NCBI GenBank assembly: GCA_900557195.1
Contig: USRT01000002.1
Location: 65,784-129,783, forward strand
DNA from: an uncultured Clostridium sp.
GTDB lineage: Bacteria > Bacillota > Clostridia > TANB77 > CAG-508
DNA: 64,000 nucleotides
Direction: 5' to 3'
The notes beneath the pieces were generated by a model. It saw only the letters and a program-made list of their open reading frames with translations, was not told where the DNA came from and searched no databases. The translations under genes and the position numbers were made by a program. Of the stretch, positions 33,975 through 44,895 are shown one piece after another (the stretch's first letter is position 1; every line of letters starts with the position of its first letter).

Positions 33975-36342
33975 TTAATTTCTTAATCTAGCATCACACT
34001 TTTTCTCCACATTTTCAATTATCTTTTTAAAACTTTCCATTACTTCTTCTTCAGTTAAAGTTCTCTTTGTATCATTAAAAGTTAAAGAATATGCTATTGA
34101 CTTTTCATTTTCACCAACATTTTCACCTGTATAAACATCAAAAACTTCAATATTTGTAAGTGCTGAACCACTTGCCTTTTTTATTACCATTTCAATTTCT
34201 TTAGATGTTATATTTTTATCTACAATAAATGCAACATCTTTTTTTACATTTGGGAATTTAGAAATCTCTTTAAATTTCATTTTTCCAACTTTCTTAGAAA
34301 GTAATCTACTTAAATTAATTTCAAATACAAAAACTTTATCTTTAGATACATTTGGATGTAATCTTCCGAACATAGCCAACAACATCATTATTTACACTTA
34401 TTGCAGCTGTTTGACCAGGGTGAAGTTCTTTTGGAAGTTCTTTATCTGTTATAAAACTATATCTACCACCAAATCCTAAATAATCTAATACTTCTTCTAC
34501 TACACCTTTTATTACATAGAAATCTACTTCTGCTTTATTTAGTCCTAAGTAGTATTCCCCACACATTACTGAAGCAAGTTTTGCTTCTTCTTTATATTCT
34601 TCTTGTTTCTTATAGAATCCTTTTCCTATTTCGAATATACTAATATCTTTTATATTACGAGCTTTATTATATTCATAAACTTTTAATAAAGATGGTAAAA
34701 TACTATTTCTTAATGTATTTCTTTCTTCAGTCATTGGATCTAATAGTTTTAAGCTTTCGAATTCATCTATCACATACTTGTTTACATCTTTATCATTAAC
34801 TAAAATATATGTTAATGTTTCATTAAGTCCTAAAGAAATCATTTTATTTCTTATTTCTCTTGTGGTTTTATCAAAACTTCCAGCTTTCATAGGAAGACTT
34901 GGCAACTTTCCTTCAATATTATCTACACCATATATTCTACCTACTTCTTCTATTAAATCTTCTTTAATAGATATATCTAATCTTCTTGATGGCACAGACA
35001 CTATAATTTCTTCATCCTTAGAAGTACACTCAAAATCTAATTTTCTAAATACATCTAAAATTTCTTCTTTTTTTAGTTTAGTTCCAAGTACATTATTAAT
35101 ATCTGAAACTTTTACAACTACATCTTTATTTTCTTTATTTGTAGTATCATATTTCACTAAACCTGTAACAATTTTTGCATCTGCATATTTTTCTAGTAAA
35201 TGGCATGCTCTTTCTATAGCCATATAAGTTCTTTTGGGGTCTAATCCCTTTTCAAAACGATTACTTGCTTCACTTCTTAATATCTTCTTAGATGTCTTTC
35301 TAACTTTTACTGAATCGAAAATTGCAGATTCTATAATTACATTTTTTGTATCATTTTCTACTTCTGTTGTAAGTCCACCCATCACACCTGCAAGACCTAT
35401 TGCCTTTTTTCCATCAGAAATAACTATATCATTTTCATCTAAAATTCTTTCTATATTATCTAAAGTTGTTAACTTTTCATTTTCACTTGCCATTCTAACT
35501 TCTAATTTATTTTCTAATCTATCTGCATCATAAAAGTGAAGTGGTTGACCTACTTCTAACATAACATAGTTGCTAATATCTACAACATTATTGATTGGTC
35601 TAATTCCAGATGCTATAAGTCTACTTTTTATAAAATCTGGGCTTTCTTTAATTACAACATTCTCGGCCTTTTTTGATAAAAATAGTGAACAATTATCTGT
35701 ATTTATTTCTATAGAAAATTTATTATTTATATCTTCACCTTGTTCATTATATGATAAATCTATATCCTTTACTTTTTTATCATATATTGCACCTATTTCA
35801 TATGCCATACCTAATATACTTAATAAATCTCCTCTATTAGCAGTTAGTTCAAAATCGATAACACTATCATCTAGTTTTAAATATTTTATTGGATCTTCAC
35901 CAACTACAGCATCACCACCTAATTCATGTATTCCATCTTTATCAATGTCTGTTAAAAATTTATTTTCTATACCTAATTCTTGAAGTGAACAAAGCATTCC
36001 ATTAGATTCTTCTCCACGTATATTACCTTTTTTTATCTTAACATCACCTGGAAGATGTGCACCATCTAATGCAACTATTACTTTTAATCCTTCTCTTACA
36101 TTTGGTGCACCACATACAATATTTAAAGTTTCTTCTCCTATATTAACTTTGCAAACATGTAAATGGTCAGAATCTGGATGATCTTTGCAAGATACTACTT
36201 CTCCTATAACTAATTTACTTGCATCAATTAAATTTCCTGCGTAGTCATATTCATTTCCAACTCTAGTCATATCTTCTGCTAAAGTTTTTACAGGAACATC
36301 TATATCTATATAATCTTTTACGAAATTCAAACTTAATTTCAT
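33975..36342 (-). CDS. pheT: Phenylalanine--tRNA ligase beta subunit; frame joined through CGG +1 shift
   Basis: PheT forms the alpha2-beta2 enzyme that charges tRNA-Phe. The start at 36342 (MKLSLNFVKDYIDIDVP) has GAGGAG upstream and follows the pheS stop by one base. The N-terminal tRNA-binding domain (HPDSDHLHVCKVNIG), B3/B4 editing domain (NNVVDISNYVMLEVGQPLHF), and B5 region are in the first frame, ending GYVRKITSKCI at a TAA. Skipping the C of CGG 34366-34368 gives GYV-GRLHPNVSKD and the C-terminal anticodon-binding FDX domain (KFPNVKKDVAFIVDKNIT). The corrected protein has about 788 residues, normal for PheT. Confidence 0.93.
34366..34368 (-). other. CGG +1 frameshift site in pheT
   Basis: TAT GTT CGG AAG becomes GTT|GGA AGA TTA CAT CCA, giving the family motif GYVGRLHP. 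P-site codon GTT. Confidence 0.8.
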
Positions 36343-36343
36343 A

Positions 36344-37393
36344 TTACTCCTCATCCTTTCTATCAAATTGTTTTAAAAATCTTGTATCATTTGTGTATAA
36401 ATATCTCATATCTGTTATTCCATATCTAAACATTGCTAAGCGGTCTATTCCTGTACCAAAAGCAAATCCTCCATATAAATCTGGATCATATCCATTCATC
36501 TTTAATACATTCGGATGAACTATTCCTGCTCCTAATACTTCTATCCATCCTGTTTGTTTACACAAATTGCAACCTTTTCCACCACATTTAAAACATGTAA
36601 CGTCAACTTCGTAAGAAGGCTCTGTAAATGGGAAATAACTTGGTCTAAATCTTAAATTTAAATTCTCTCCAATTAATTTCTTTACAAAAACTTCTAATGT
36701 TCCTTTTAAATCTGCAAGTGATACATTGTTTTCTTTTTTATCAATTACTAATCCTTCAACTTGATTAAATTGATGAGAATGTGTTGCATCATCTTCTCTT
36801 CTATATGTTTTTCCTGTACAAATCATTCTAATAGGTGATTTTTCTTTATTAGCAAGCATTGTTCTTGCTTGCACACTTGATGTTTGTGTTCTTAATAAAT
36901 ACTCATCTGTAATATAAAAACTATCTTGCATATCTCTTGCTGGATGACCTTTTGGTAAATTCAATCTTTCAAAGCAAAATTCATCTGTTTCAAGTTCTGG
37001 TCCATCAATAACATCATATCCCATAGATACAAATAAATCTTGTATTTCTTCTATTGTTCTATTAATTGGATGTTTGCTTCCTCTTTTAACTTTAGTACTT
37101 GGAAGTGTTACATCTATTTTCTCTTTTTCTAATTTTTCTTTCAATTCTTTTTCTTCAAATTCATTTTCTTTTTGTTTAATAAACTCTTCTAATTCCTGCT
37201 TTACACTATTTACCATGTTACCAATAACAGGTCTTTCCTCTGGACTAAGATTTGCCATTCCTCTTAATATAGTTGTAAGTTCACCTTTCTTTCCCAATAT
37301 TTTCACTCTAATATCATTTAGAGTTTTTCTATCTTTTGCATCTTCGATTAATGTTTTTGCAACATCTCTAATTTTTGTTATTTCTTCTTTCAA
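36344..37393 (-). CDS. pheS: Phenylalanine--tRNA ligase alpha subunit
   Basis: The 349-residue catalytic subunit has the N-terminal coiled coil (residues 1-90) and class II motifs: GSKHPINRTIEEIQDLFVSM, DMQDSFYITDEYLLRTQTSS, motif 2 CTGKTYRREDDATHSHQFNQ and GAGIVHPNVLKMNGYDPDL with the final FGTGIDRLAMFRYGI. It is complete. A T-box leader lies upstream, and pheT follows with a one-base gap. Confidence 0.97.
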   Translation of the reverse strand: MKEEITKIRDVAKTLIEDAKDRKTLNDIRVKILGKKGELTTILRGMANLSPEERPVIGNMVNSVKQELEEFIKQKENEFEEKELKEKLEKEKIDVTLPSTKVKRGSKHPINRTIEEIQDLFVSMGYDVIDGPELETDEFCFERLNLPKGHPARDMQDSFYITDEYLLRTQTSSVQARTMLANKEKSPIRMICTGKTYRREDDATHSHQFNQVEGLVIDKKENNVSLADLKGTLEVFVKKLIGENLNLRFRPSYFPFTEPSYEVDVTCFKCGGKGCNLCKQTGWIEVLGAGIVHPNVLKMNGYDPDLYGGFAFGTGIDRLAMFRYGITDMRYLYTNDTRFLKQFDRKDEE

Positions 37394-37451
37394 TTTAATT
37401 CCTCCTTTTTATTAAAAATACTATATTTTTAATATCAAATATTTAGGTTAT

Positions 37452-37690
37452 AAAAAAAGATACCACGAAAAATCCATTAATAGGACGATTTTTTCGTGGT
37501 ACCACCTAAATTCATATATTATATATATCTCATTTATAGTTATAACGTAAACAACCGCTTTTCCCTACTATTATTTCAAGAAAAGAACTAAAAAGTGAAA
37601 TTTCAAGTAAATTTGCAGTAATAAGTTTTCAGCAAATACTTATTATCTCTGATTTCTGGCTATTTAATTACTCTACTTTGCTTTTTAACA
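37452..37690 (-). promoter_or_regulatory. T-box leader of pheST
   Basis: The minus strand contains the T-box core AGGTGGTACCACG (37495-37507) and a terminator stem ACCACGAAAAAATCG with its complement (37462-37500), followed by a run of T (37452-37460). Stem I lies toward 37690 and contains a TTC triplet in a GAAATTTCAC segment that could be the phenylalanine specifier. Uncharged tRNA-Phe is expected to pair here and prevent termination. Confidence 0.9.
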
Positions 37691-37698
37691 GTTTTTAT

Positions 37699-38706
37699 TT
37701 ATTCACCTTTAAAATATGCTTTAGTTTCATTATATGCTCCAAAAGTAACAATATAATCTGAACATCCTATTGGTACTTGTGTTGCCAATCTTCCAGATGT
37801 ATTTTTTGTTTTAACATAATCTCTTGGACCAATAAATATAGTACTTGTTATATATGTTACTCCATTATATTTTATTGAACTAGATGTTAATCCTTCTACT
37901 TTTCCTGATACATCTCCATTAGCTCCTACAGAAGACATTGTGTAATCTGCAAAGTCCACATCATAGTCTATTACTAACCATTCTAATCCTTCTTTTGGAT
38001 CTTGATATTTATATATTGAAGAACCTGAAGTCATGTATTCTTGAACTGCTTTTTTAGCGTCTTCTCCTCTTGTAAAGTTTGTAACTTTAACATTTACATT
38101 TTCATATCCTTTAGTTTCAGTACTATATTTTGCAGCAGTTCCCCATTCACCTTTAGTAAGTGGAGCTTCTTTAGTTGACGTTTTTGCATCTCCTGTAACC
38201 ACATTATTAGTTACATTATTTTCTACTGTATTATTTACAACTGTATTGTTTGCTATTGTATTATTTGCTAATGAATTTCTAATTGTATTAGATGTAGTAT
38301 TGTTTATAGTATTGTTTTTAACTGTAGTATTTGAATTTCTTATATCATTAACAATTGAATCTATTTTATTTTCTGTAACTACATTTTTTATATTATCATT
38401 GTAAAATTTAACTCCAAAAAATACTATTCCTGAAATTAAACATCCAAATATTAATAGTACTAAAACAACTACTATAATAATTATTGGTGCTTTGCTCTTT
38501 TTCTTGTTTACTACATTATTATTTTGTGCATAATTATTGTATTGTTGCTGTCCATTATTGCTTTGACCTACTCTTGCATTATTTTGTTCTTGCATTGGCT
38601 GAGCTACATTATTATTTTGTTCATTTTGATTGTTTCCTTGAACTTGATTGGTATTTTCTTGATTTTGATTATCTCCTTGTACCTGATTATTATTTTGTTC
38701 GTCCAT
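37699..38706 (-). CDS. Secreted or membrane protein with Asn/Gln-rich N-terminus and DUF4352-like domain
   Basis: The 335-residue protein has a cytoplasmic Asn/Gln-rich tract (residues 1-65), one membrane helix (APIIIIVVVLVLLIFGCLIS), an Asn/Thr-rich linker with repeats of NNTxxNNT, and a C-terminal beta-rich domain (GEWGTAAKYSTETKGYENVN and on). The layout matches DUF4352-type lipoproteins and membrane proteins of Clostridia, with unknown ligand. The gene is divergent from the NfeD-like gene and is followed on its strand by the T-box region. Confidence 0.55.
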   Translation of the reverse strand: MDEQNNNQVQGDNQNQENTNQVQGNNQNEQNNNVAQPMQEQNNARVGQSNNGQQQYNNYAQNNNVVNKKKSKAPIIIIVVVLVLLIFGCLISGIVFFGVKFYNDNIKNVVTENKIDSIVNDIRNSNTTVKNNTINNTTSNTIRNSLANNTIANNTVVNNTVENNVTNNVVTGDAKTSTKEAPLTKGEWGTAAKYSTETKGYENVNVKVTNFTRGEDAKKAVQEYMTSGSSIYKYQDPKEGLEWLVIDYDVDFADYTMSSVGANGDVSGKVEGLTSSSIKYNGVTYITSTIFIGPRDYVKTKNTSGRLATQVPIGCSDYIVTFGAYNETKAYFKGE

Positions 38707-38846
38707 TTTTATCCCCCTTATTATTAATTTACCTAATTATTTTATCTTTATTTTCATAAAAAGTCAATAATTCTCTTTCTTTTTTATATTATTTATAGTA
38801 TAATTATATTGTATAATTTAATTTTTTAAGGAGGTACTAAAAATTT

Positions 38847-39299
38847 ATGTGGCAGTTTTGGTTAATTGCTGCTGGTATCTTTTTTGTATTTGAAATGATA
38901 ACAGTTGGTTTCTTAGTCTTTTGGCTTGGAATTGCTGCTTTAATTACTATGGTAGTAAGCTTCTTTACAGATAATATAGTAATTCAAACAGCTGTATTTG
39001 TTATCTCTTCAATATCATTAATTTTTCTAACCAAACCTTTTGTTAGAAAATTCATGAACAGTAAAGATAATCTAGCTACAAATGCAAATTCAATCATAGG
39101 AAAAAATGGAATAGTGACAGAAGATATTAATTCTACATTAAGTACTGGCCTAGTAAAAATAAATGGAGAAACTTGGTCAGCAAAAAGTTATGACGAAGAT
39201 TTTATTCCTAAAGGTTCTACTATTACTGTAACAAAAATAGATGGCGTAAAAGCTGTTGTTACTACAAATTCCGAAGTAAAATCGCAAATTATTAATTAG
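38847..39299 (+). CDS. NfeD-like membrane protein
   Basis: The 150-residue protein has three membrane helices (FWLIAAGIFFVFEMITVGFL and on) and a C-terminal OB-fold domain (NSIIGKNGIVTEDINSTLST). Short NfeD proteins work with SPFH partners; the following gene is such a partner. The start at 38847 has AAGGAGG 11 bases upstream. It may scaffold membrane microdomains. Confidence 0.85.
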   Translation: MWQFWLIAAGIFFVFEMITVGFLVFWLGIAALITMVVSFFTDNIVIQTAVFVISSISLIFLTKPFVRKFMNSKDNLATNANSIIGKNGIVTEDINSTLSTGLVKINGETWSAKSYDEDFIPKGSTITVTKIDGVKAVVTTNSEVKSQIIN

Positions 39300-39361
39300 T
39301 CATTATTATTACAAAATCTAAATATACATAAATAAACAAGATAATTTAAGGAGGAAAAAAT

Positions 39362-40273
39362 ATGTTATGGTTTTTTATTATAGTATTAATTATTGCTTTA
39401 ATTATTGCATTTAAAACAATAAAAGTTGTTAAACAATCTGAAGTTTACATTATTGAAAGACTTGGTAAATTTCACAAAATTGCTGATGCTGGTCTTACTA
39501 TAATCATCCCATTTTTTGATCATGTTAGATCAGTAGTTAGTTTAAAACAACAAACAATGGATATCCCACCACAGGGAGTTATTACAAAAGATAATGTTAC
39601 AATTACAATTGATACAGTAGTGTTCTACAAAATTACTGACCCAGCAAAAGCTGTATACGAAATTCAATCTTTAAAGAAAGGTATTGAATATTTAGCTATT
39701 ACAACAATTCGTGATATTGTTGGTAAAATGGACTTAGATGAAACATTCAGTTCTCGTGATGCTATAAACGACCGTTTAAGAGTTATATTAGATGAAGCAA
39801 CAGATCAATGGGGATGTAAAATAGATAGAGTTGAAATAAAAGATATTACACCACCTGCTGATATTCGTGATGCAATGGAAAAACAAATGAATGCAGAAAG
39901 AAATAAAAGAGCTTTAATTCTTCAAGCTGAAGGTGAAAGACAATCTGCAATCACACTTGCTGAAGGTAAAAAACAAGCTGCAATCTTAGAAGCTGAAGCT
40001 GACCGCGAATCTGCAATTAGAAGAGCTGCCGGTGAAGCTGACGCAATAAAACAAGTTGCAGAAGCTAAAGCCCAAGAAATTGAAATGGTTTACAAAGCAA
40101 TGATGAAAGCAAATCCAGATGAAAAATTAGTTCAATTAAAATCTTTAGAGGCTTTAAAAGAAGTTGCAAATGGAGATGCTAATAAAGTATTTATTCCATT
40201 TGATGCAACAAAGGCTCTTGGAAGTTTAGGAGCTATTAAAGAAGTTATGAAAGATGATGGGAAGAAAAAATAG
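39362..40273 (+). CDS. SPFH/Band 7 membrane protein (QmcA-like)
   Basis: The 303-residue protein has an N-terminal membrane helix (FFIIVLIIALIIAFKTIKVV), the SPFH core (QSEVYIIERLGKFHKIADAG, then TVDTVVFYKIT-like TIDTVVFYKITDPAKAVY), and a long helical coil rich in Ala/Glu (residues 180-260). Such proteins form rings that organise membrane domains and proteases. It is in an operon with the NfeD-like gene, 62 bases away. Confidence 0.9.
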   Translation: MLWFFIIVLIIALIIAFKTIKVVKQSEVYIIERLGKFHKIADAGLTIIIPFFDHVRSVVSLKQQTMDIPPQGVITKDNVTITIDTVVFYKITDPAKAVYEIQSLKKGIEYLAITTIRDIVGKMDLDETFSSRDAINDRLRVILDEATDQWGCKIDRVEIKDITPPADIRDAMEKQMNAERNKRALILQAEGERQSAITLAEGKKQAAILEAEADRESAIRRAAGEADAIKQVAEAKAQEIEMVYKAMMKANPDEKLVQLKSLEALKEVANGDANKVFIPFDATKALGSLGAIKEVMKDDGKKK

Positions 40274-40280
40274 ATATTAT

Positions 40281-40310
40281 AAAAAGAATCTTAAGTTTAA
40301 GATTCTTTTT
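40281..40310 (+). terminator. Terminator of the nfeD-SPFH operon
   Basis: A 14-bp stem (AAAAAGAATCTTAA / TTAAGATTCTTTTT) with a very short loop and trailing T-run lies eight bases past the stop. It also faces the convergent copA-like gene. Confidence 0.75.
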
Positions 40311-40372
40311 TGTATTATGGCTTATTTGAATTGTGTTTGCAAACAGACTTTTTTAGCCAAAAGTCCGTATAA

Positions 40373-42587
40373 TCACTTATTTATTTTTATATTCCTTAAT
40401 CTTGAAGCATTTAATATAACTGTAATACTACTAAATACCATAGCAACACTTGCAATCATTGGATTAATCTCAATTCCAATAGGCTTTAGTAATCCCATTG
40501 CTACTGGTATCATTAAACAATTATAAAAAAATGCCCAAAATAGATTTTGCTTAATATTTCTAATTGTTTTTTTACTAATTTTAATTAAATTCATAATACT
40601 TTCTAAATCATTTTTAGTTAAAATTACATCAGAGGAATCCATGGCAATATCACTTCCACTGTTTACACTTACACCTATGTCTGAACAACTAAGGGCAGGG
40701 CTATCATTAATACCATCTCCACACATCATTACATATCTATCTTCTTTTTTTAGTTCTTTTATTATTTTTGCTTTTTCTGATGGTAGTACATTTGCAATTA
40801 CCTTTGTTATTCCTATAGATTCAGCAATTTTTTCTGCTGTTTCTTTATTATCTCCTGTTAGCATAATTGTTTCTATTTTATTCTTATTTAATATGCCTAT
40901 AGTATCTTTTGCATTTTCTCTTATAATATCATTCACTCCAATAATTGCAAGAATTTTATCTGAATTTGCCACATATACAATACTATTACCACTTTTAGCA
41001 AGTTTTTCTTCATCTTGATAATATACATTTTGGATATTATATTCCTTCAAAATTTTTGAATTTCCAAGTATTAGCTTTTGCCCATTTATCTTGCCTACAA
41101 TTCCTAAACCTGTTATATTTTCAAATTCTTTAACTTCTAGTATTTCAAGTTTATTTTCTACTAAATATTCTTTAAAAGCTTTTCCTATTGGATGAGTACT
41201 CATACTTTCAATACTTCCCACTAATTGCAATAGTTCTTTTTCCTCTATGTCACTATAATTTATTATTTCTGCAATTTTTAATGTTCCATATGTTAATGTT
41301 CCTGTTTTATCAAAAACAATTGTGTTTACTTTTTGTGCATTTTCTAAAACTTCGCTTTTCTTCACTAAGATTCCATTACTTGCACATAAACCTTCACTTA
41401 TAACAATGGCAAGTGGAGTAGCTAAGCCTAAACTACAAGGACAGGCTACAACTAATATAGTAACAAATGCAGAAATAGCAATACTAAAATCTTGTCCTAA
41501 ACACAAATATACTAAAAATGTAATAATTGCTATAATTATAACTGTTGGTACAAAATACCCTGAAACAGTATCTGCAATTTTGGCAATCGGTGCTTTTGTA
41601 TTACTTGCTTCTATAACTAATCTTACAATTTCTGATATTGTTGATTCTTTTCCTATCTTTTCTGCTTTATATTCTAAATATCCATCATAATTTATACTTC
41701 CTGCAATTACTTTGTCTTCTTGTTTTTTTGCTACTGGCTTACTTTCTCCTGTAATAAAAGATTCGTCTAAATGTGCTTTTCCGAATTATAATTTCTCCAT
41801 CTACTGCAATTCTTTCTCCTGGTTTTGATATTACAATATCTCCTTTTTTTATTTCATCTAAAGTTACTTGTTTTTCTATTCCATCTACTTTTAATATTGC
41901 TGTTTCTGGAGTTATTTTAACTAATTTTTGTATTGCTTCTTTTGTTTTGTCTTTACTTATTCCATCAATATATCTACCTAATTTTATAAAGTAGATTACA
42001 ATTGCTGCTGATTCAAAATATAAATTCATAGTATAACTATGGTTTCCTTTTATAATCATATACATACTATATAAGCTATATAGAAAACTACTAATTACTC
42101 CAATGCTTACTAATGTATCCATATTAGGTGTTTTATGGATTAAATTTTTATACCCATTTTTTAAAATGTCATATCCATATATAATAAATAATATTGTTAA
42201 TAACAATAAACATACAGTATAATTAATTGCATTTGTATGTGGGTTTAAAATTTCTATTGTCGGTAAATTAATCATATGGCCCATTGAAATATACATTAGA
42301 ATTACTGCTAAACCTGAAAAAATAATAAATTTGATTTTTTCTTTTTTATTTTTGCCTTCTAGCTTTATTTCTTTGAACTCTCCTAAACTCTTGAATCCTG
42401 CTTGTTTTACAAATTCTTCTATTCTTTCTTTATTTAATAATCTTTCATCATATTCTATAGTAGCATTTGCCATTACAAGATTAACTACTGCATTTGAAAT
42501 TCCATTTTGTTTGTTTAAGTATTTTTCAAGACCATTAGAACAGGCACTGCAAGTCATTCCATCAATGGATAAAATTATTTTCTTCAT
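40373..42587 (-). CDS. copA: Copper-type P1B ATPase; frame joined through CGG +1 shift
   Basis: CopA-type pumps export Cu(I). The first part has an N-terminal HMA domain with MTCSAC (CxxC), six membrane segments, and ends at IIIRKSTF before a stop. The second, in the +1 frame, has the actuator motif TGES (LDESFITGESKPVAKK), the ion-binding CPC (VVACPCSLGLATPLAI), the phosphorylation DKTGT (FDKTGTLTYG), HP (THPIGKAF) and GDGINDSPAL. Skipping the C of CGG 41781-41783 gives IIIGKAHLDESFITGES, as in the family. The corrected length is about 737 residues. It is followed upstream by an HMA chaperone gene. Confidence 0.92.
41781..41783 (-). other. CGG +1 frameshift site in the copA-like gene
   Basis: ATA ATT CGG AAA becomes ATT|GGA AAA GCA CAT TTA, just before the TGES loop. 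P-site codon ATT. Confidence 0.8.
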
Positions 42588-42589
42588 AC

Positions 42590-42802
42590 TTAATCTTCCT
42601 TTACTTTAAATCCAATATCCTCGATTTTTTCTTTCATAGTACTTATTGTTACTTCACTTTTTGAAGTAACAGTAACTGTTCCACTTACATGATTTGCAAC
42701 TACATTTTCTATTCCTTCTATCGTTTTTAGAGCATTTTGAACTCTATTTTCGCATCCATTACAAACCATTCCCTCTACTTTAATTATAGTTTCTTTCATC
42801 AT
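42590..42802 (-). CDS. copZ: Heavy-metal (copper) chaperone with HMA domain
   Basis: The 70-residue protein MMKETIIKVEGMVCNGCENR is one HMA domain, with the metal-binding CxxC (MVCNGC) in the first loop and the ferredoxin-like beta-alpha-beta repeats. It should deliver Cu(I) to the adjacent ATPase; the genes are two bases apart. The start at 42802 or 42799 is equally possible. Confidence 0.85.
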   Translation of the reverse strand: MMKETIIKVEGMVCNGCENRVQNALKTIEGIENVVANHVSGTVTVTSKSEVTISTMKEKIEDIGFKVKED

Positions 42803-42916
42803 TATCTCTTCCTTCTATTATATATTTAGATTTTTTTAGGGATTTACCTATAAACCCATTATATATTTTACATTATTATAAATCACAGTGCAAAATTAAT
42901 TAATATAGAGTAATCT

Positions 42917-43070
42917 GAAAATACTGATATGTTAAATTTTAAAATTTGTTTTGACCTACTGTTTTTATCCTTCCTCTACAGAACGGTCGCCGTGCCCTTG
43001 CACCTCGAAAATTCTCTTCCTGATTGCGTTTTTAAAAATAAATTTTAAAATTTAATATATCAGGATTTTT
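42917..43070. repeat. AT-rich inverted-repeat element with GC-rich centre
   Basis: Arms 42924-42947 and 43040-43063 (CTGATATGTTAAATTTTAAA and on) pair over 24 bases with one mismatch, with weaker pairing a few bases beyond. The core holds an unusual GC-rich stretch GAACGGTCGCCGTGCCCTTG (42981-43000). It sits in the gap between copZ and the thioesterase gene. It contains no ORF. I judge it a MITE-like element or structured RNA. Confidence 0.65.
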
Positions 43071-43120
43071 AACTGAGCCTTTTTTTTATCTGCAAACTGT
43101 AATTACCATTCTCATTCACT

Positions 43121-43537
43121 TTATTTTTCCAACAAATTCTCAAATTTATTACTAAACTCTGAATTATATTTTTTTAAGTTAATTGGTTTTAGATTTTTAT
43201 CTGTAAAGCAATGTTTTGTTTCCCCTACAAGTATTGTTTTCCCTGTTTTCTTATCTTTTACATCATATCCAACTGTCATTCTTACACCTGAATATTCTTT
43301 TATAAAAGGTTTTATTATTATTGTATCTGCAAATGTAACATGGTATTTATAAGAACAATTTACTCCAAGTACTGGAATTGTTATACCATTTTCTTCTAAA
43401 GTAGCAAATGGCATTTCTATGCTCTCTAACCAAGAACATCTCGCTTCTTCCATAAATCTAATATAATTTGAATGATGTACTACTCCCATTTTGTCTGTTT
43501 CATAATAATTAATTTTTCTTTCAAAAATAAATTCCAT
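43121..43537 (-). CDS. Hotdog-fold acyl-CoA thioesterase
   Basis: The protein (about 138 residues) has the 4HBT/YbgC pattern: INYYETDKMGVVHHSNYIRF with the likely catalytic Asp, FMEEARCSWLESIEM and the following beta strands. The substrate is not given by sequence, but acyl-CoA is expected. The start at 43537 matches homologues; the open frame extends further upstream to 43693 with no ribosome-binding site. It lies just downstream of rarA on the same strand. Confidence 0.75.
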   Translation of the reverse strand: MEFIFERKINYYETDKMGVVHHSNYIRFMEEARCSWLESIEMPFATLEENGITIPVLGVNCSYKYHVTFADTIIIKPFIKEYSGVRMTVGYDVKDKKTGKTILVGETKHCFTDKNLKPINLKKYNSEFSNKFENLLEK

Positions 43538-43649
43538 AATAAAGTCTGTCCCTTTCCTTTCTTTTATAAAATATACATAGTTCAAAAAAATTATACATTT
43601 TATAAACTTAAATTTCTTTACTATCATTAAAAAAAACACAAAATAAATA

Positions 43650-44895
43650 CTAATCTTCCACAGTATCATCTTTAATATAATACTTAGTACCAAGCATTTT
43701 ATCTGGTAAATACTGTTGCTCTACAATATGTCCTGGATAATCGTGTGGATATTTATATCCTACTCCATATCCATCCTTTTCCATTCCTTCTACTGGGGCA
43801 TTTCTTATATGCATTGGAATACTTCCAGTATCTTTAGTTTTCACATCTTCTAAAGCTCTGTTAATACCTAAATATGTAGCGTTGGATTTTTTTGATGTTG
43901 CTACATAAACTGCCGCTTCTGATAGTATAATTCTTGCCTCTGGCATTCCTATCATATTTACCGCTTGCATTGCTGATGTTGCAACAACTAATGCATTTGG
44001 ATTTGCCATTCCTACATCTTCTGCTGCAGCTATTACTATTCTTCTTGCTAAAAATACAGGATCTTCTCCTCCATTTAAAGCTCTCGCCAAATAAAAGATA
44101 GCTGCATCTGGATCTGAACCTCTCATTGATTTTATAAATGCACTTATATTGTCATAATGGCTATCACCACTTTTATCAAAAATTGCTTTTCTTGTTTGTA
44201 CACTTTCTGCTGCAATTTCATTTGTTATATGAATAAATCCATCTTCATCCATTTTTGTTGTTAATACAGCAACTTCTAAACCATTTAAAGCTGTTCTTAC
44301 ATCACCGTTTGAAACTTCAGCTATATTCATTATAGTTTCATCATCTATTTTTATTTTATAACTTCCTAATCCTTCACTACTAATAATAGACCTTTTTAAC
44401 ACTCTAAAAATTTGCTCTTTTGTTAAAGGTTCTAATCTAAATACCATAGATCTAGAAATTAAAGCTTTATTTACTTCAAAATATGGATTTTCTGTTGTTG
44501 CACCTATTAAAATTACTGTTCCTTTTTCTACATATGGAAGAAGTGCATCTTGTTGCAGTTTATTAAATCTATGAATCTCATCAATAAATAATATACATCT
44601 TCCAGTTGGATTAAGTAATACATTACTTGCCTCTTCTATAGCACGTTTTATATCTGCTACACCTGCTGTTACTGCATTTATCTTTGTAAATTTATATTTT
44701 GTTGTTTCACTAATTACTCTTGCAAGAGATGTTTTTCCGGCACCCTGGTGGTCCCCATAAAATTATACTTGATAATCTATCTGCTTTAATTGTTCTATAT
44801 AAAATTTTGTCTTTTGATAAAATATGTTCTTGTCCTACATATTCGTCTAAATTTTTTGGTCTCATTCTATATGCTAATGGTTCATTAAAATTCAT
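43650..44895 (-). CDS. rarA: Replication-associated recombination protein RarA/MgsA; frame joined through CGG +1 shift
   Basis: RarA is a AAA+ ATPase acting at stalled replication forks. The N-terminal frame (from 44895) has NEPLAYRMRPKNLDEYVGQE and the P-loop LWGPPGC, then ends at TAG. Skipping the C of CGG 44737-44739 gives GPPGC-GKTSLARVI, a complete Walker A. The second frame contains the Walker B region, SNGDVRTALNGLEVAV, and the C-terminal MPEARIILSEAAVYVATSKK and YKYPHDYPGHIVEQQYLPD. The corrected protein has about 414 residues. A pseudogene is unlikely, because the whole sequence after the site is conserved. Confidence 0.93.
44737..44739 (-). other. CGG +1 frameshift site inside the Walker A of rarA
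   Basis: GGG TGC CGG AAA becomes TGC|GGA AAA ACA TCT, giving GPPGCGKT. Without the shift the P-loop is destroyed and a stop follows eight codons later. P-site codon TGC. Confidence 0.85.

Noticed and set aside
38200..38360. Tandem repeat array in the 37.7-38.7 kb gene
   Set aside because: The repeats are degenerate Asn/Thr codons of a linker, not a DNA repeat array or CRISPR.
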